In this document: one piece after another, positions 44,220 through 53,901 of the stretch
Layout of the letters: the number at the start of each line of letters is the position of its first letter
How positions within the stretch are numbered: position 1 is the stretch's first letter
DNA from: Sphingobium sp. AP49
GTDB taxonomy: Bacteria; Pseudomonadota; Alphaproteobacteria; Sphingomonadales; Sphingomonadaceae
NCBI RefSeq assembly: GCF_000281715.2
Contig: NZ_CP124576.1
Span: 813,501 to 877,500 of the forward strand
Direction of reading: 5' to 3'
Length of the DNA stretch: 64,000 nucleotides
Made by a program: the position numbers and the translations under genes
The notes under the pieces: model-generated
The model's input: only the letters and a program-made list of their open reading frames with translations
The model's database searches: none
Told to the model about the DNA's origin: nothing

Positions 44220-44945
44220 ATGCTCATGATCCGCATGATGCTGGCGGGGCCGTTGTTCCTGCTGGCAGCCTGCGGGCCGCTGGCGGGCGGCAATCAGTCG
44301 GATCGCTCGGCCACGGCCGAACCCTTTCCCCGTGCAGACCGGCCGGTGGCGCCGATCGTGTCGACCCGCTGGTCGAGCGAGGAAGCGCGTGATCGGGTCA
44401 ATGAAGCCGAGGATATCATGGACCGGGCCGGCATCCGTCCGGGCATGACGATCGCCGATATCGGCGCGGGGGAGGGCTATTATACCGTGCGCCTGGCCAG
44501 GCGCGTCGGTCCCCGGGGCCGGGTACTGGCCGAGGATATCTTGCCCGAGGTGATCGACGCGCTGAGCCGCCGCATCACCCGCGAGGACTGGACCAATGTC
44601 AGCGTGAAGCTGGGCGCGCCGGAAGACCCCAAGTTGCCCGAAAACAGCTTCGACCGCATCTTCATGGTCCATATGTATCATGAGATCGCCGAGCCCTATG
44701 CCTTCCTGTGGCATCTCAGCCCGGCGCTCAAGCCCGACGGCGAACTGATCGTGGTCGATGCCGATCGGCCGACCGACCAGCACGGCACGCCCCGGCGCCT
44801 GCTGACCTGCGAACTTGCGGCGATGGGATTCCGGTTGGAGGAGATGATCTCCAAGCCGACGGCCGGCGGCTATATGGCCCGCTTCCGCCGCAGCACGGCG
44901 CGCCCCGATCCGTCCAGCATCGTCCCCTGCGCCCTGCGCGGATAG
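44220..44945 (+). CDS. Lipoprotein SAM-dependent methyltransferase-like protein
   Basis: The start was set at ATG 44220 (MLMIRMMLAG), which puts the lipobox LLAAC right after the hydrophobic segment; the frame is open further upstream. 241 residues. After the lipidated Cys and a short linker comes a class I methyltransferase fold: TIADIGAGEGYYTVRLARRVG (motif I in two parts), RVLAEDILPE, FDRIFMVHMYHEI and GELIVVDADRP. A periplasmic lipid-anchored methyltransferase would lack its cofactor, so the role is unclear; the family is widespread in proteobacteria with unknown substrate. Confidence 0.8.
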   Translation: MLMIRMMLAGPLFLLAACGPLAGGNQSDRSATAEPFPRADRPVAPIVSTRWSSEEARDRVNEAEDIMDRAGIRPGMTIADIGAGEGYYTVRLARRVGPRGRVLAEDILPEVIDALSRRITREDWTNVSVKLGAPEDPKLPENSFDRIFMVHMYHEIAEPYAFLWHLSPALKPDGELIVVDADRPTDQHGTPRRLLTCELAAMGFRLEEMISKPTAGGYMARFRRSTARPDPSSIVPCALRG

Positions 44946-44955
44946 GCTTCGCGCT

Positions 44956-45978
44956 TTAGTCCGCGTCGAACCCGGCAACATAGCGATCCACCGCTGCCAG
45001 GTGCCCTGCAATCGTCGCCTCGTCCAGGAAGGAGCCGGTGAAGCTGTTCCGGGCCAGCGTGACGAAATCCTCCCGGCTCAGCTTCTCGGTGGCGGCGAGC
45101 GCCCGGTAATTGTCGTTCACATAGCCGCCGAAATAGGCGGGGTCGTCCGAATTGACCGTCGCCCGCAGACCCAGCCGCAACATGTCCGCCATCGGATGCG
45201 CCGTCATGCTGTCGACCACGCACAGCTTCAGGTTCGACAGCGGGCACACGGTCAGCGTCATACCCTCCCTGGCCAGCCGCGCGGTCAGCGCCGCATCCTC
45301 CAGCGACCGGTTGCCATGGTCCAGCCGGTCGACCCGCAATATGTCCAGAGCCTCGTGGACATAGGCGGGCGGCCCTTCTTCGCCGGCATGGGCCACGCGC
45401 TTCAGGCCCATGGCCCCCGCGCGTTCAAACGCACGGGCGAATTTCGACGGCGGATGCCCGACTTCGGAGGAATCGAGGCCAACGCCCAGCAGCCGGTCGA
45501 GCCAGGGTTCGGCCTGATCCAGCGTCCGGAGCGCCGCCTCCTCGTCCAGATGGCGCAGGAAGCACAGGATCAAGCCTGAGCTGAGTCCATGCTTGCGCTT
45601 GGCCTCGGCCATGCCGCTCAACAGGCCATCGGCGACCACCTGAAACGGAATGCCGCGATCGGTGTGTGTCTGCGGATCGAAGAATATTTCGGCATGAACT
45701 ACGGCGTCTGCCGCCGCCCGGTCGAAATAGGCGAGCGCCAGGTCGTGGAAATCCTGTTCGGTTCGCAGGACATCGGCGCCGGCATAATAGATGTCGAGGA
45801 AATCCTGCAGCCGGGAAAAGCGATAGGCCGCGCGGACATCATCGACGCTGGCAAACGGGATGGAGACACGGTTGCGCTGTGCCAGCGCGAACATCATCTC
45901 GGGCTCCAGGCTCCCCTCGATATGCAGGTGCAATTCTGCCTTGGGCAGGGCGCTGACGAAGCGATCGTCGCCATTCAT
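44956..45978 (-). CDS. Adenosine/adenine deaminase family enzyme
   Basis: 340 residues, TIM-barrel amidohydrolase with zinc. Motifs: LPKAELHLHIEGSL (His-x-His ligands), HAGEEG (third His and the catalytic Glu), DHGN and VNSDDPAYFG (Asp ligand). Segments such as LQDFLDIYYAGADVLRTEQDF and IFFDPQTHTDRGI match the adenine-deaminase subgroup more closely than classical adenosine deaminase; I favour adenine to hypoxanthine, and purine salvage in either case. Convergent with the methyltransferase. Confidence 0.88.
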   Translation of the reverse strand: MNGDDRFVSALPKAELHLHIEGSLEPEMMFALAQRNRVSIPFASVDDVRAAYRFSRLQDFLDIYYAGADVLRTEQDFHDLALAYFDRAAADAVVHAEIFFDPQTHTDRGIPFQVVADGLLSGMAEAKRKHGLSSGLILCFLRHLDEEAALRTLDQAEPWLDRLLGVGLDSSEVGHPPSKFARAFERAGAMGLKRVAHAGEEGPPAYVHEALDILRVDRLDHGNRSLEDAALTARLAREGMTLTVCPLSNLKLCVVDSMTAHPMADMLRLGLRATVNSDDPAYFGGYVNDNYRALAATEKLSREDFVTLARNSFTGSFLDEATIAGHLAAVDRYVAGFDAD

Positions 45979-46107
45979 GCCGGATAGTGCCGTCGTGTGA
46001 TCATCGCGCTACTACACCGCGACTGGGATCAAAGCGCAAGCCTGCGCCGGCACGCCGATGGCGGCCCATTGAATGGGGCGGTGGATGACCACCGCCCCTT
46101 ATACGCA

Positions 46108-47667
46108 TTAACGCGCGCCCTCGGCGTAGTAGCGCTCCATGTCGAGGCGCATCTGGTGGAGTGCTTCCGGGTTCAGATAGACCATGTGGCCCGCCGGATA
46201 ATATTTGAACTGCAGGTTCGGCCGCAGCGCCGGCTCCAGCATCATGTGCTTCAGGTCCCGCTCGGTCGAGAAGAAGGGCGTCGCCATGTCATAATAGCCA
46301 TTCAAGGACAGCACGCGCAGATGCGGGTTGATGCGCATCGCGGTCGACAGGTCGGCGGTGACGTCGGCGACATTCTGCTTGCGGCCCGACGGCGGCTCAT
46401 GGCTCCAGTCCCAGTTGAAGGTGCCGCCTTCTCGTGCGCTCAGCCGATAGCTGAGGTCGGTCTGATAGCCGAGCTTGTTGGTCAGCTGATCGAGGAAGCT
46501 GCCGACATAGAGGCCGCTGATCGCGGTGTCCGACGGATCATATTCGGGATCCTCGCCCGCCGCATCCTCGTCGATCCCCTTGTAGCGGCTGTCGAACCGG
46601 CCCAGCGTCTCGCGCCCGTCGCGCAGCAATTCCTTGCGGAAGCGGCTGAGGCTCACGCGCAGGTTTGCGCGCTTGAGATAGTCCACCGACAGGCCGGTGA
46701 AGCGGCTCATCTGCTGGGCGACGGCGTCCTCTTCCTGGGCGCTGATGTCCTGCCCTTTCAGCAGCGCGGCGGCATAGGGGCCGTTGGCGAACTGGCGTGC
46801 TTCCTCGACAAAGGCTTCCAGGCTGGCCGGGCGGCCGCCGGGTACGCGGTTATGATACCAGGCGGTCGCGGCATAGCTGGGCAGATAGCCGATATGGATG
46901 GTGTCGAAGCCCGACTGGCGCACGCCATAATTCATGATCGACGACAGCAGGATGACGCCGTTCAGCGCCATGCCGCGATCTTCCAGCTGATAGGCGAGCG
47001 CGCCCGAACGGGTGGTGCCATAGCTTTCGCCGAAAATATATTTGGGGTCGCCCCAGCGGCCATTCTTGGTGGTGTAGCGCAGGATCGCCTTGGCAAAGGC
47101 ATCGACATCCTGGTCGACGCCATAGAAGTCGGCGCCCTTGGCATCGCCCAGCGGCCGCGAATAGCCCGATCCCACCGCATCCAGGAACACCATGTCGGTG
47201 CTGCCGATCAGGCTGTCGGGATTGGGGCCGACATCGAAGGGCGCGGGCGCGACCGGTTCGGGATTGCCGGTGCGGACATGGTCGGGGGCAAAGCTGCCCA
47301 TGCGCAGCCACAGCGAGGCCGAACCGGGACCGCCATTGTAGAAGAAGGTCAGCGGGCGATGCTTACCCGGCGCGGTATAGGCGGTGTAGAAGACGCTGGC
47401 GGTCGGCTTGCCCTGGGCGTCGCGGATGGTCAGCGTGCCGGCGGTGGCGGTATAGGCGATCGACTTGCCGTCGACGCTGGCCGTGCCCTTGCTGGTCTTA
47501 GTCACTTCCTCGACCGGGGCGCTGGCCCAGTTCTTGGCGATCTCGTCCGCCGTCTGCTCGGCATGCTGCTTGGCGGCGTCGGGCGCGCCATCCTTCTGGG
47601 CGAGGGCGGGGTGGGACAGGGAAAGGGCGAGGAGGGAAGCAAAACCAAGGGTGGCGGTCAGCCGCAT
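46108..47667 (-). CDS. S10-type serine carboxypeptidase, exported
   Basis: The start was set at ATG 47667 (MRLTATLGFASLL), 519 residues, giving a clean signal peptide ending HPALAQ. Alpha/beta-hydrolase fold of serine carboxypeptidases: oxyanion strand FFYNGGPGSASLWL, nucleophile in FGESYGTTR, Asp in LNGYYDMATPF and His in YPAGHMVYL. It would trim peptides in the periplasm. Bacterial S10-like enzymes of this size are common in sphingomonads and xanthomonads. It is divergent from typA. Confidence 0.9.
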   Translation of the reverse strand: MRLTATLGFASLLALSLSHPALAQKDGAPDAAKQHAEQTADEIAKNWASAPVEEVTKTSKGTASVDGKSIAYTATAGTLTIRDAQGKPTASVFYTAYTAPGKHRPLTFFYNGGPGSASLWLRMGSFAPDHVRTGNPEPVAPAPFDVGPNPDSLIGSTDMVFLDAVGSGYSRPLGDAKGADFYGVDQDVDAFAKAILRYTTKNGRWGDPKYIFGESYGTTRSGALAYQLEDRGMALNGVILLSSIMNYGVRQSGFDTIHIGYLPSYAATAWYHNRVPGGRPASLEAFVEEARQFANGPYAAALLKGQDISAQEEDAVAQQMSRFTGLSVDYLKRANLRVSLSRFRKELLRDGRETLGRFDSRYKGIDEDAAGEDPEYDPSDTAISGLYVGSFLDQLTNKLGYQTDLSYRLSAREGGTFNWDWSHEPPSGRKQNVADVTADLSTAMRINPHLRVLSLNGYYDMATPFFSTERDLKHMMLEPALRPNLQFKYYPAGHMVYLNPEALHQMRLDMERYYAEGAR

Positions 47668-47888
47668 GGGGTGTCCTTTTCTTTTCAGGGTGCGAACCTG
47701 ACGCGGTGTCATAGGCGGCTGCCACAGCGGGGCAAGGGAAACATCATAACATGACAGGATATTCATCTGCCCTCCGGCCGATCCTTCCGCTGCCCTTGCC
47801 GCAACGCGTCATTTCCTGTAGGGGCGCGCCCGAAGCCTCTGCGCGGCCTTGTGTCGGCCAGGGGAGCCCCATATCCCAAAGGCAAGAC

Positions 47889-49709
47889 ATGTCCCTGCGT
47901 AATATCGCGATCATCGCGCACGTCGACCATGGCAAGACCACGCTCGTCGACCAGCTTTTCCGTCAGTCCGGCACCTTCCGCGACAACCAGCGCGTCGAAG
48001 AACGCGCCATGGACTCGAACGACCTGGAAAAGGAACGCGGCATCACCATTCTGGCGAAGCCCACCTCGGTCGAATGGAACGGCACCCGCATCAACATCGT
48101 CGACACGCCCGGCCACGCCGACTTCGGCGGTGAAGTGGAGCGCATCCTCTCGATGGTCGACGGCGTGATCCTGCTGGTCGATTCGTCGGAAGGCGCGATG
48201 CCGCAGACCAAGTTCGTGACCGGCAAGGCGCTGGCCCTGGGTCTGAAGCCCATCGTCGTCGTCAACAAGGTCGACCGTCCCGACGAGCGCATCCAGGAAG
48301 TGCTGGACGAAGTGTTCGACCTGTTCGTGACGCTCGACGCCACCGACGAACAGCTCGACTTCCCCGTCCTCTATGCTTCGGGCCGCAACGGCTATGCCAG
48401 CGAAGATTCGCAACGCCGTGAAGGTACGTTGGAGCCGCTGTTCCAGAAGATCGTCGACCATGTCCCGCCGCCGTCGCTGGATCAGGACGCGCCGTTCAGC
48501 TTCCTCGTCACGCTGCTCGACCGCGACAACTTCCTGGGTCGCATCCTGACCGGCCGCGTCCAGTCGGGCACGGTCAAGGTCAACCAGCCGATCCACGCGC
48601 TCGACATGGATGGCAATGTGATCGAAACCGGCCGCGCCTCGAAGATCATGTCGTTCCAGGGTCTGGACCGCGTTCCGGTCGACGAAGCCAAGGCAGGCGA
48701 CATCATCTCGCTGGCCGGTCTGACCGTCGCGACCGTCGCCAACACCATTGCCGATCCGCAGGTCAGCGAACCGATTCAAGCGCAGCCGATCGATCCGCCG
48801 ACCCTGTCGATGCGCTTCGCCGTGAACGATTCGCCGATGGCTGGCCGTGAAGGCAGCAAGGTGACGAGCCGCATGATCCGCGACCGTCTGGCCCGCGAAG
48901 CCGAATCGAACGTCGCCATCAAGGTGACGGAATCGGACGACAAGGACAGCTTTGAAGTCGCTGGCCGTGGCGAACTGCAGCTGGGCGTGCTCATCGAAAC
49001 CATGCGCCGCGAAGGCTTTGAACTGGGCATCTCGCGTCCGCGCGTGCTGTTCGGCGAGGACGAGAATGGCGGCAAGACCGAGCCGTACGAAACCGTCGTC
49101 ATCGACGTGGACGATGAATTTTCGGGTACGGTCGTCGACAAGATGAACATCCGCAAGGCCGAGATGACCGACATGCGTCCCTCGGGCGGTGGCAAGACCC
49201 GCATCACCTTCTCGGCGCCCTCGCGCGGTCTGATCGGCTATCATGGCGAATTCCTGTCCGACACGCGCGGTACCGGCATCATGAACCGCCTGTTCGAGAA
49301 GTACGGCCCCCACAAGGGCAAGATCGAAGGCCGCAAGAACGGCGTCCTGATCTCGAACGGTGCCGGCGAAGCCAACGCCTATGCGCTGGGTCCGCTGGAA
49401 GATCGCGGCATCCTGTTCGTCGGCGTGGGCGAAGCCCTCTATGAAGGCATGGTGATCGGCGAGAACGCCAAGCCCGAAGACCTTGAAGTCAACCCGATGA
49501 AGTCGAAGGCGCTGACCAACTTCCGCGCCAGCGGCAAGGACGACGCCGTCCGCCTGACCCCGCCCAAGAAGATGACGCTGGAGCAGGCGATCGCTTATAT
49601 CGACGATGATGAAATGGTCGAAGTGACGCCCAAGACGATCCGTCTGCGCAAGCGCTACCTCGATCCGAACGAGCGCAAGCGCATGAGCCGCTCGAAGGCT
49701 GCGGCCTGA
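47889..49709 (+). CDS. typA: Ribosome-associated translational GTPase TypA/BipA
   Basis: The start was set at ATG 47889 ([19 protein letters not shown]), 606 residues, the usual length; the frame runs upstream without similarity. G1 is AHVDHGKT (10-17), the effector loop KERGITI, G3 [14 protein letters not shown] and G4 NKVD. Domains II, III, V and the BipA-specific C-terminal domain follow ([29 protein letters not shown]). It binds the 70S ribosome in stress and cold and helps 50S assembly. Followed by a clear terminator. Confidence 0.97.
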   Translation: MSLRNIAIIAHVDHGKTTLVDQLFRQSGTFRDNQRVEERAMDSNDLEKERGITILAKPTSVEWNGTRINIVDTPGHADFGGEVERILSMVDGVILLVDSSEGAMPQTKFVTGKALALGLKPIVVVNKVDRPDERIQEVLDEVFDLFVTLDATDEQLDFPVLYASGRNGYASEDSQRREGTLEPLFQKIVDHVPPPSLDQDAPFSFLVTLLDRDNFLGRILTGRVQSGTVKVNQPIHALDMDGNVIETGRASKIMSFQGLDRVPVDEAKAGDIISLAGLTVATVANTIADPQVSEPIQAQPIDPPTLSMRFAVNDSPMAGREGSKVTSRMIRDRLAREAESNVAIKVTESDDKDSFEVAGRGELQLGVLIETMRREGFELGISRPRVLFGEDENGGKTEPYETVVIDVDDEFSGTVVDKMNIRKAEMTDMRPSGGGKTRITFSAPSRGLIGYHGEFLSDTRGTGIMNRLFEKYGPHKGKIEGRKNGVLISNGAGEANAYALGPLEDRGILFVGVGEALYEGMVIGENAKPEDLEVNPMKSKALTNFRASGKDDAVRLTPPKKMTLEQAIAYIDDDEMVEVTPKTIRLRKRYLDPNERKRMSRSKAAA

Positions 49710-49734
49710 CATCGTACCGCTTCGGCATGAAAAC

Positions 49735-49768
49735 GGCCCGTCCTCGATTGCGAGGGCGGGCCATTTTT
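49735..49768 (+). terminator. Intrinsic terminator of typA
   Basis: 12-bp stem GGCCCGTCCTCG with CGAGGGCGGGCC (one G-T pair), ATTG loop (49735-49762), then ATTTTTCT. Confidence 0.88.
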
Positions 49769-49905
49769 CTGTCCCTGAATGCCACGATATCGCGCGGGAA
49801 TAGGGATGGATTTCGCGAGCTTTATCTGCATTGTATCTGTGTTGGGGGGCGCGATCATGTTGACGCGCGACCCGTTATTCATCGTTTCTTGTTCGGGAAG
49901 CCCGC

Positions 49906-51441
49906 ATGATCCTGGAACCGTCGGTCGATACATTGTTCAGTGGCGCGCTGGCGCAGGATGAAAGCCTCGTCCGGCAGATATTGGAACGATGCGCCTTGGA
50001 ACGGCAGCCACTGGCCTTCCAGGCGATCGACGCCTTTCGCTTCATCGATCCGGCGCCTCGCCGCCGCCGTATCCGCGTCAATCGCGACAATGCCGCCGAA
50101 CTGCTGCAGGATCTGGAAGCGGGTGTGGAATATCTGCTCGATCCGGGCCGCTATCGGCTCGATTTTCCGATCATCCTGAAATCGGGTTGCACGCTGCGGG
50201 GGTCGCGTTCGGGCCGCACCTATGTCGAAAGCAGCGTGACCAGCACGGCGATCGCGGTGGAAGGCTGCGACGATATTACCATCTCGCATCTGACCCTGCG
50301 CTGCGAGGCGGCGACCGCGATCCGGGTCCAGTCGGCCAAGGGCGTGCGCATTGCGGATGTGGTGGTCGACTATGCCGGGCGCTACGCCATGCACGTCGAT
50401 GATGCCTGCCACCATCTGCTGATCGAGGACTGCACCGTACGCGGCACCGGCTATGGCGGCTTCATGGTGCGGGGCGACATTTCCTATCTGATGATCCGCC
50501 GCAACCTGTTCGAGGATATCTACCAGCGCGAGCTGAAGATCGGCAATTATGCCGCGGCGATCCGCATCCAGGCGCTGGAGCATCTGCGCGACGAATATGA
50601 CGACGGCGTCACGCTGAAGGCCGGCGAGCCTACCGCCGACGACCAGCTGCATAATGGCGTGTTCGCCCATTTCATCGGAGCGAAGCGTCCGCGCCATGTC
50701 CATGTGCTGGACAACAAGATCCTGCGGTCACGTTCGCAGGGCATCTATCTCAGCGGGTCGCTGCTCACCCATGTCCGGGGCAATATGGTGATCCAGTGCG
50801 ACAAGGAGGGGATCTGCGTCGACCACCAGTCCTGCTTCAACCTGGTGGAGGAGAATTTCTTCACCGAATGCGGCGGCCGGTTCAACCAGACCGAAGAGGA
50901 ACTGCGGCTCGACCATATCGACGCGGCCGATTTCGACCAGAAGCTGGGTGCCAAGGCGAAGCTGCCGGCGGTGTCGATCGACTATTCGGACATGAACAGC
51001 GTGTCGTCGAACCGGGTGATCGGCAATTATGGCGGCGGCATCAAGGCGGTGCGGTCCGCGCAGTTCAACCTGATCGCCCACAATTATCTGTCGAACAACG
51101 CGCGCGGCGACAATGACCGCCATGTGTTTGCCGAAATGCACATGGGCAATTCCAGTTCGGAAGGGACCAAGGGGATCGGCTATCGCAAGAATTTCGATAA
51201 CCGCAATTTCGGGTCATCCTTCAATTTCCTGTTCGCCAACGAACTGATCGCACGCGAACGCGGCTTCCGCGTCCGCCCGACCAGCATCGGCTGCATCTTC
51301 CGCGACAACCGGGTCTTCGGCGCCCGCCGTTTCGACTATTTCATCGAAAATGACGGGTGCCACACGCTCGACGATGAAGGCGCGCTGGTCGCCCTGCCCG
51401 AAGCGCGCTGGCCCCCGTTCAAGGATGCCCACATCTTCTGA
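49906..51441 (+). CDS. Right-handed parallel beta-helix protein
   Basis: 511 residues. After an alpha-helical N-terminus (about 1-60) comes a repeat-rich beta-helix (about 75-470) with short rungs such as GCTLRGSRSGRTYVES, NKILRSRSQGIYLSG and NRVIGNYGGGIKAVRS. The fold is that of pectate lyase/carbohydrate-binding helices, but I see no catalytic motif I can trust. There is no signal peptide. It is convergent with the GH43 gene, 5 bp between stops. Possibly a carbohydrate-active or surface protein; function open. Confidence 0.75.
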   Translation: MILEPSVDTLFSGALAQDESLVRQILERCALERQPLAFQAIDAFRFIDPAPRRRRIRVNRDNAAELLQDLEAGVEYLLDPGRYRLDFPIILKSGCTLRGSRSGRTYVESSVTSTAIAVEGCDDITISHLTLRCEAATAIRVQSAKGVRIADVVVDYAGRYAMHVDDACHHLLIEDCTVRGTGYGGFMVRGDISYLMIRRNLFEDIYQRELKIGNYAAAIRIQALEHLRDEYDDGVTLKAGEPTADDQLHNGVFAHFIGAKRPRHVHVLDNKILRSRSQGIYLSGSLLTHVRGNMVIQCDKEGICVDHQSCFNLVEENFFTECGGRFNQTEEELRLDHIDAADFDQKLGAKAKLPAVSIDYSDMNSVSSNRVIGNYGGGIKAVRSAQFNLIAHNYLSNNARGDNDRHVFAEMHMGNSSSEGTKGIGYRKNFDNRNFGSSFNFLFANELIARERGFRVRPTSIGCIFRDNRVFGARRFDYFIENDGCHTLDDEGALVALPEARWPPFKDAHIF

Positions 51442-51446
51442 CCCGC

Positions 51447-52466
51447 TCAGGACGGTCGGGCGAGTGCCTGGGGTGCCCCGACCGCCGGGCCGAAGCTGGG
51501 CACGCCGGTCGCATCGAATGTGAAGGGCTGGATGCGCGGTGAGCGCTTCTGCGTGCATTGCATGTTGGGGCCGGGATTGGCGTGGTAGATGATCCAATTC
51601 TGGCCGTCGGGCGCGGTGAAGAAGGCGGCATGGCCGGGCGCGTACACACCAGCCCGGATATTCTTGGTGAAGACCGGCCTTTTGGTCTTCTGCCATGCCT
51701 TGGGATCTAGCGGGTTGCTGCCCGGCTTGGCGCGCAACATGCCCAGCCCATAATCGTCGGATTTGCAGGTGCCGCCCGAATAGATGAGGAACAGGTCGCC
51801 CTTGGGGCCGGAGAGGAACTGCGGCGCTTCCACGATCTGGGCGCCGGCGACCCGCTCCCAGGGCTGGTCGGGGCGGGCGATGATCGTTTCACCGCTCAGC
51901 GTCCAGGGATTTTTCATCGCGGCAATGGCCAGCAGGCTGTCGGGCCAGATGAACGGGGAATAGGCGAAATACCATTTGCCCCCGACCTGGAAGACGGTGG
52001 CGTCGATGCCCGGATTGGCGGTATTGACCATGCCGCGATCGGTCCATTGCCCCTTGGTCGGATCGGCAGATGGATTTTCGAGGACGAAGATATGGCGATT
52101 GCCTGCTTTGTCGCGCGCCTTGTCCGATGCGGAATAATAGACGTACCAGCGATTGCCGATCCAGTGCAACTCGGGTGCCCAGATCGACGCCGAATTGGGG
52201 CCGGTCGCAGGTGGGGTCCAGATCGTCACTGCCTGGGACCGGGCCAGATCCGCCATGTTGCGGACCTTGCGGATCGCCAGCCGGTTGCCCAGCGTGCTCA
52301 TATAATAATAATAGCCATCCTTCTGGATCACCCACGGGTCCGGCCCGGACGGCAACAGGGGGTTACGGAAGGAATCGGCTGCAGCCGGAGCGGCTACGGA
52401 CGCCGCGGGAGATAGCAACATGGCGAGGCTCCCTATCATCATGCCCCAGAAACGTGCCAAGCGCAT
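51447..52466 (-). CDS. Glycoside hydrolase family 43 enzyme, exported
   Basis: The start was set at ATG 52466 (MRLARFWGMMIG), behind a strong TAAGGAG site; 339 residues. Signal peptide ends ASVAAPA. Five-bladed beta-propeller of GH43: the catalytic Asp in PSGPDPWVIQ, IWAPELHW, and the second Asp in GIDATVF. GH43 enzymes remove arabinose or xylose from plant polysaccharides (arabinofuranosidase, arabinanase, xylosidase); the exact specificity cannot be read here. The gene stands alone without a sugar transporter beside it. Confidence 0.88.
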   Translation of the reverse strand: MRLARFWGMMIGSLAMLLSPAASVAAPAAADSFRNPLLPSGPDPWVIQKDGYYYYMSTLGNRLAIRKVRNMADLARSQAVTIWTPPATGPNSASIWAPELHWIGNRWYVYYSASDKARDKAGNRHIFVLENPSADPTKGQWTDRGMVNTANPGIDATVFQVGGKWYFAYSPFIWPDSLLAIAAMKNPWTLSGETIIARPDQPWERVAGAQIVEAPQFLSGPKGDLFLIYSGGTCKSDDYGLGMLRAKPGSNPLDPKAWQKTKRPVFTKNIRAGVYAPGHAAFFTAPDGQNWIIYHANPGPNMQCTQKRSPRIQPFTFDATGVPSFGPAVGAPQALARPS

Positions 52467-52713
52467 CGGAAAGCTCCTTACAGCGGCTCCGATCCGAGAA
52501 GGGGCGAGCCTTCTGAAGCGGGGCGGGGGATGAGAGTTAGCAGATCGGTCGACCGGCTGACAGCCAACCGTCAAGCCGTACGAGAGTTCCCGGGCCAGCG
52601 CATTTCCGCGAACCCGGCGCATTTCTACGCCGACTCCGCACAAACCCCGATGGTGTGGAGGAACGCATTTCCTATCGTCTTGCCGGTTCGGCACCGACAA
52701 TGGGAGGCGGCGA

Positions 52714-53901
52714 TTGGCCCAGGATCAGGCGCAGCATGCGGACGTGGAGGAGCCTGACCTGTTTGAATGGGGGCCACCACGCGGACTGCCGTTGCTGTTC
52801 CGGTTGCCCGCGCCAATCTTTCCCCATGTCGCCCCGCGCGCGCTGGTGGCGCTGGCAATCGGCTGGCTGCCGTTGCTGCTGCTGGTGATCGTGGCGCCCA
52901 GCCATGACCTGGCAAGCGACCTGCGCAGCTTCCTGCGCGATGTCGGCGTTCATGCCCGCTTTGCCTTTGGCGTGCCGATCCTGCTGGTTGCCCATATCGA
53001 GACGGCGCGGCGATTGGGGACGTTGGTCCGGCATTTCGCGACTTCGGGCCTGGTGCCGCCCGAACATGTTGCCCGGCTGGAAGCGGAGGTCGTGCGGGCG
53101 CGCCAACTGGTGCGGTCGCCCTGGGCGGAGGCGATCGTGCTGCTGCTGTCCTATTCCGTAATCTTTGCGCTATGGGCGACGGGCCTGTCCGATCATGGGC
53201 TGGCACCCTGGCTTACCAGCGATGTGCACCAGCCTTCGGCTGCGGGCTGGTGGCACCTGCTGATCAGCGTGCCGTTGTTGCTGACGCTGCTGATGGGGTG
53301 GTTGTGGCGCATCTTGATCTGGACACGGCTGCTGCACCGGATCGCTGGGATGCAATTGAGGCTGGTTGTTGCCCATCCCGATAATGCCGGTGGCCTGGGC
53401 TTCCTGGCCCAGGCGGTACGGGCCTTCGCCTTTTTTGGCGCAGGGATCGGCTGCATTACCGCTGGGCGCTTTGCCAATGTCCATTTGGAGGGCGCCAATA
53501 CGCAACTGACCGACGGTTTTCTGATTGGCGGTACGGCAGTGTTGGTGCTGGTGCTTGGCGTTGCCCCGCTGTTCGTCTTTGCCCCCACCATGGCGCGGGC
53601 ATGGCGGCGCAATGCCATGTATTATGGCGCACTGGCGGTGGCGCTGGGCCGATCGTTTGAAAGCCGCTGGTTTGACGGACCGGCAGAGGACCAGCCGGAC
53701 CTGCTATCGGCCCCGGATTTTTCGGCGGCAGCGGATCTTTATGGCGTTGTTTCCAATGTCTATTCGATGCGCTTCTTGCCGGTAGACCTGCGCAGCTTGT
53801 TGATCCTGGGGTTGGCCACCTTGTCGCCCTTCGTCCCGGCCATGTTCCTGTCGATGCCGACGATGGTCGTGTTGCAGGAACTGAAGGGGCTGCTCGTCTA
53901 G
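52714..53901 (+). CDS. Unknown polytopic membrane protein
   Basis: 395 residues from TTG 52714 (GGGAGG six bases upstream; no in-frame ATG nearby). About six membrane spans: 44-62, 140-158, 183-203, 235-255, 273-295 and 360-385. A conserved-looking loop VVAHPDNAGGLGFLAQ sits between spans 3 and 4, which I remember from other bacterial membrane proteins of unknown function. Its stop overlaps the convergent histidine kinase stop in a shared CTAG. No enzyme motif is visible. Confidence 0.65.
   Translation: MAQDQAQHADVEEPDLFEWGPPRGLPLLFRLPAPIFPHVAPRALVALAIGWLPLLLLVIVAPSHDLASDLRSFLRDVGVHARFAFGVPILLVAHIETARRLGTLVRHFATSGLVPPEHVARLEAEVVRARQLVRSPWAEAIVLLLSYSVIFALWATGLSDHGLAPWLTSDVHQPSAAGWWHLLISVPLLLTLLMGWLWRILIWTRLLHRIAGMQLRLVVAHPDNAGGLGFLAQAVRAFAFFGAGIGCITAGRFANVHLEGANTQLTDGFLIGGTAVLVLVLGVAPLFVFAPTMARAWRRNAMYYGALAVALGRSFESRWFDGPAEDQPDLLSAPDFSAAADLYGVVSNVYSMRFLPVDLRSLLILGLATLSPFVPAMFLSMPTMVVLQELKGLLV

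Noticed and set aside
49779..49961. A 60-residue frame between the typA terminator and the beta-helix gene, with a hydrophobic stretch from Met 49806
   Set aside because: It overlaps the beta-helix start in another frame and has no clear ribosome site or family resemblance.
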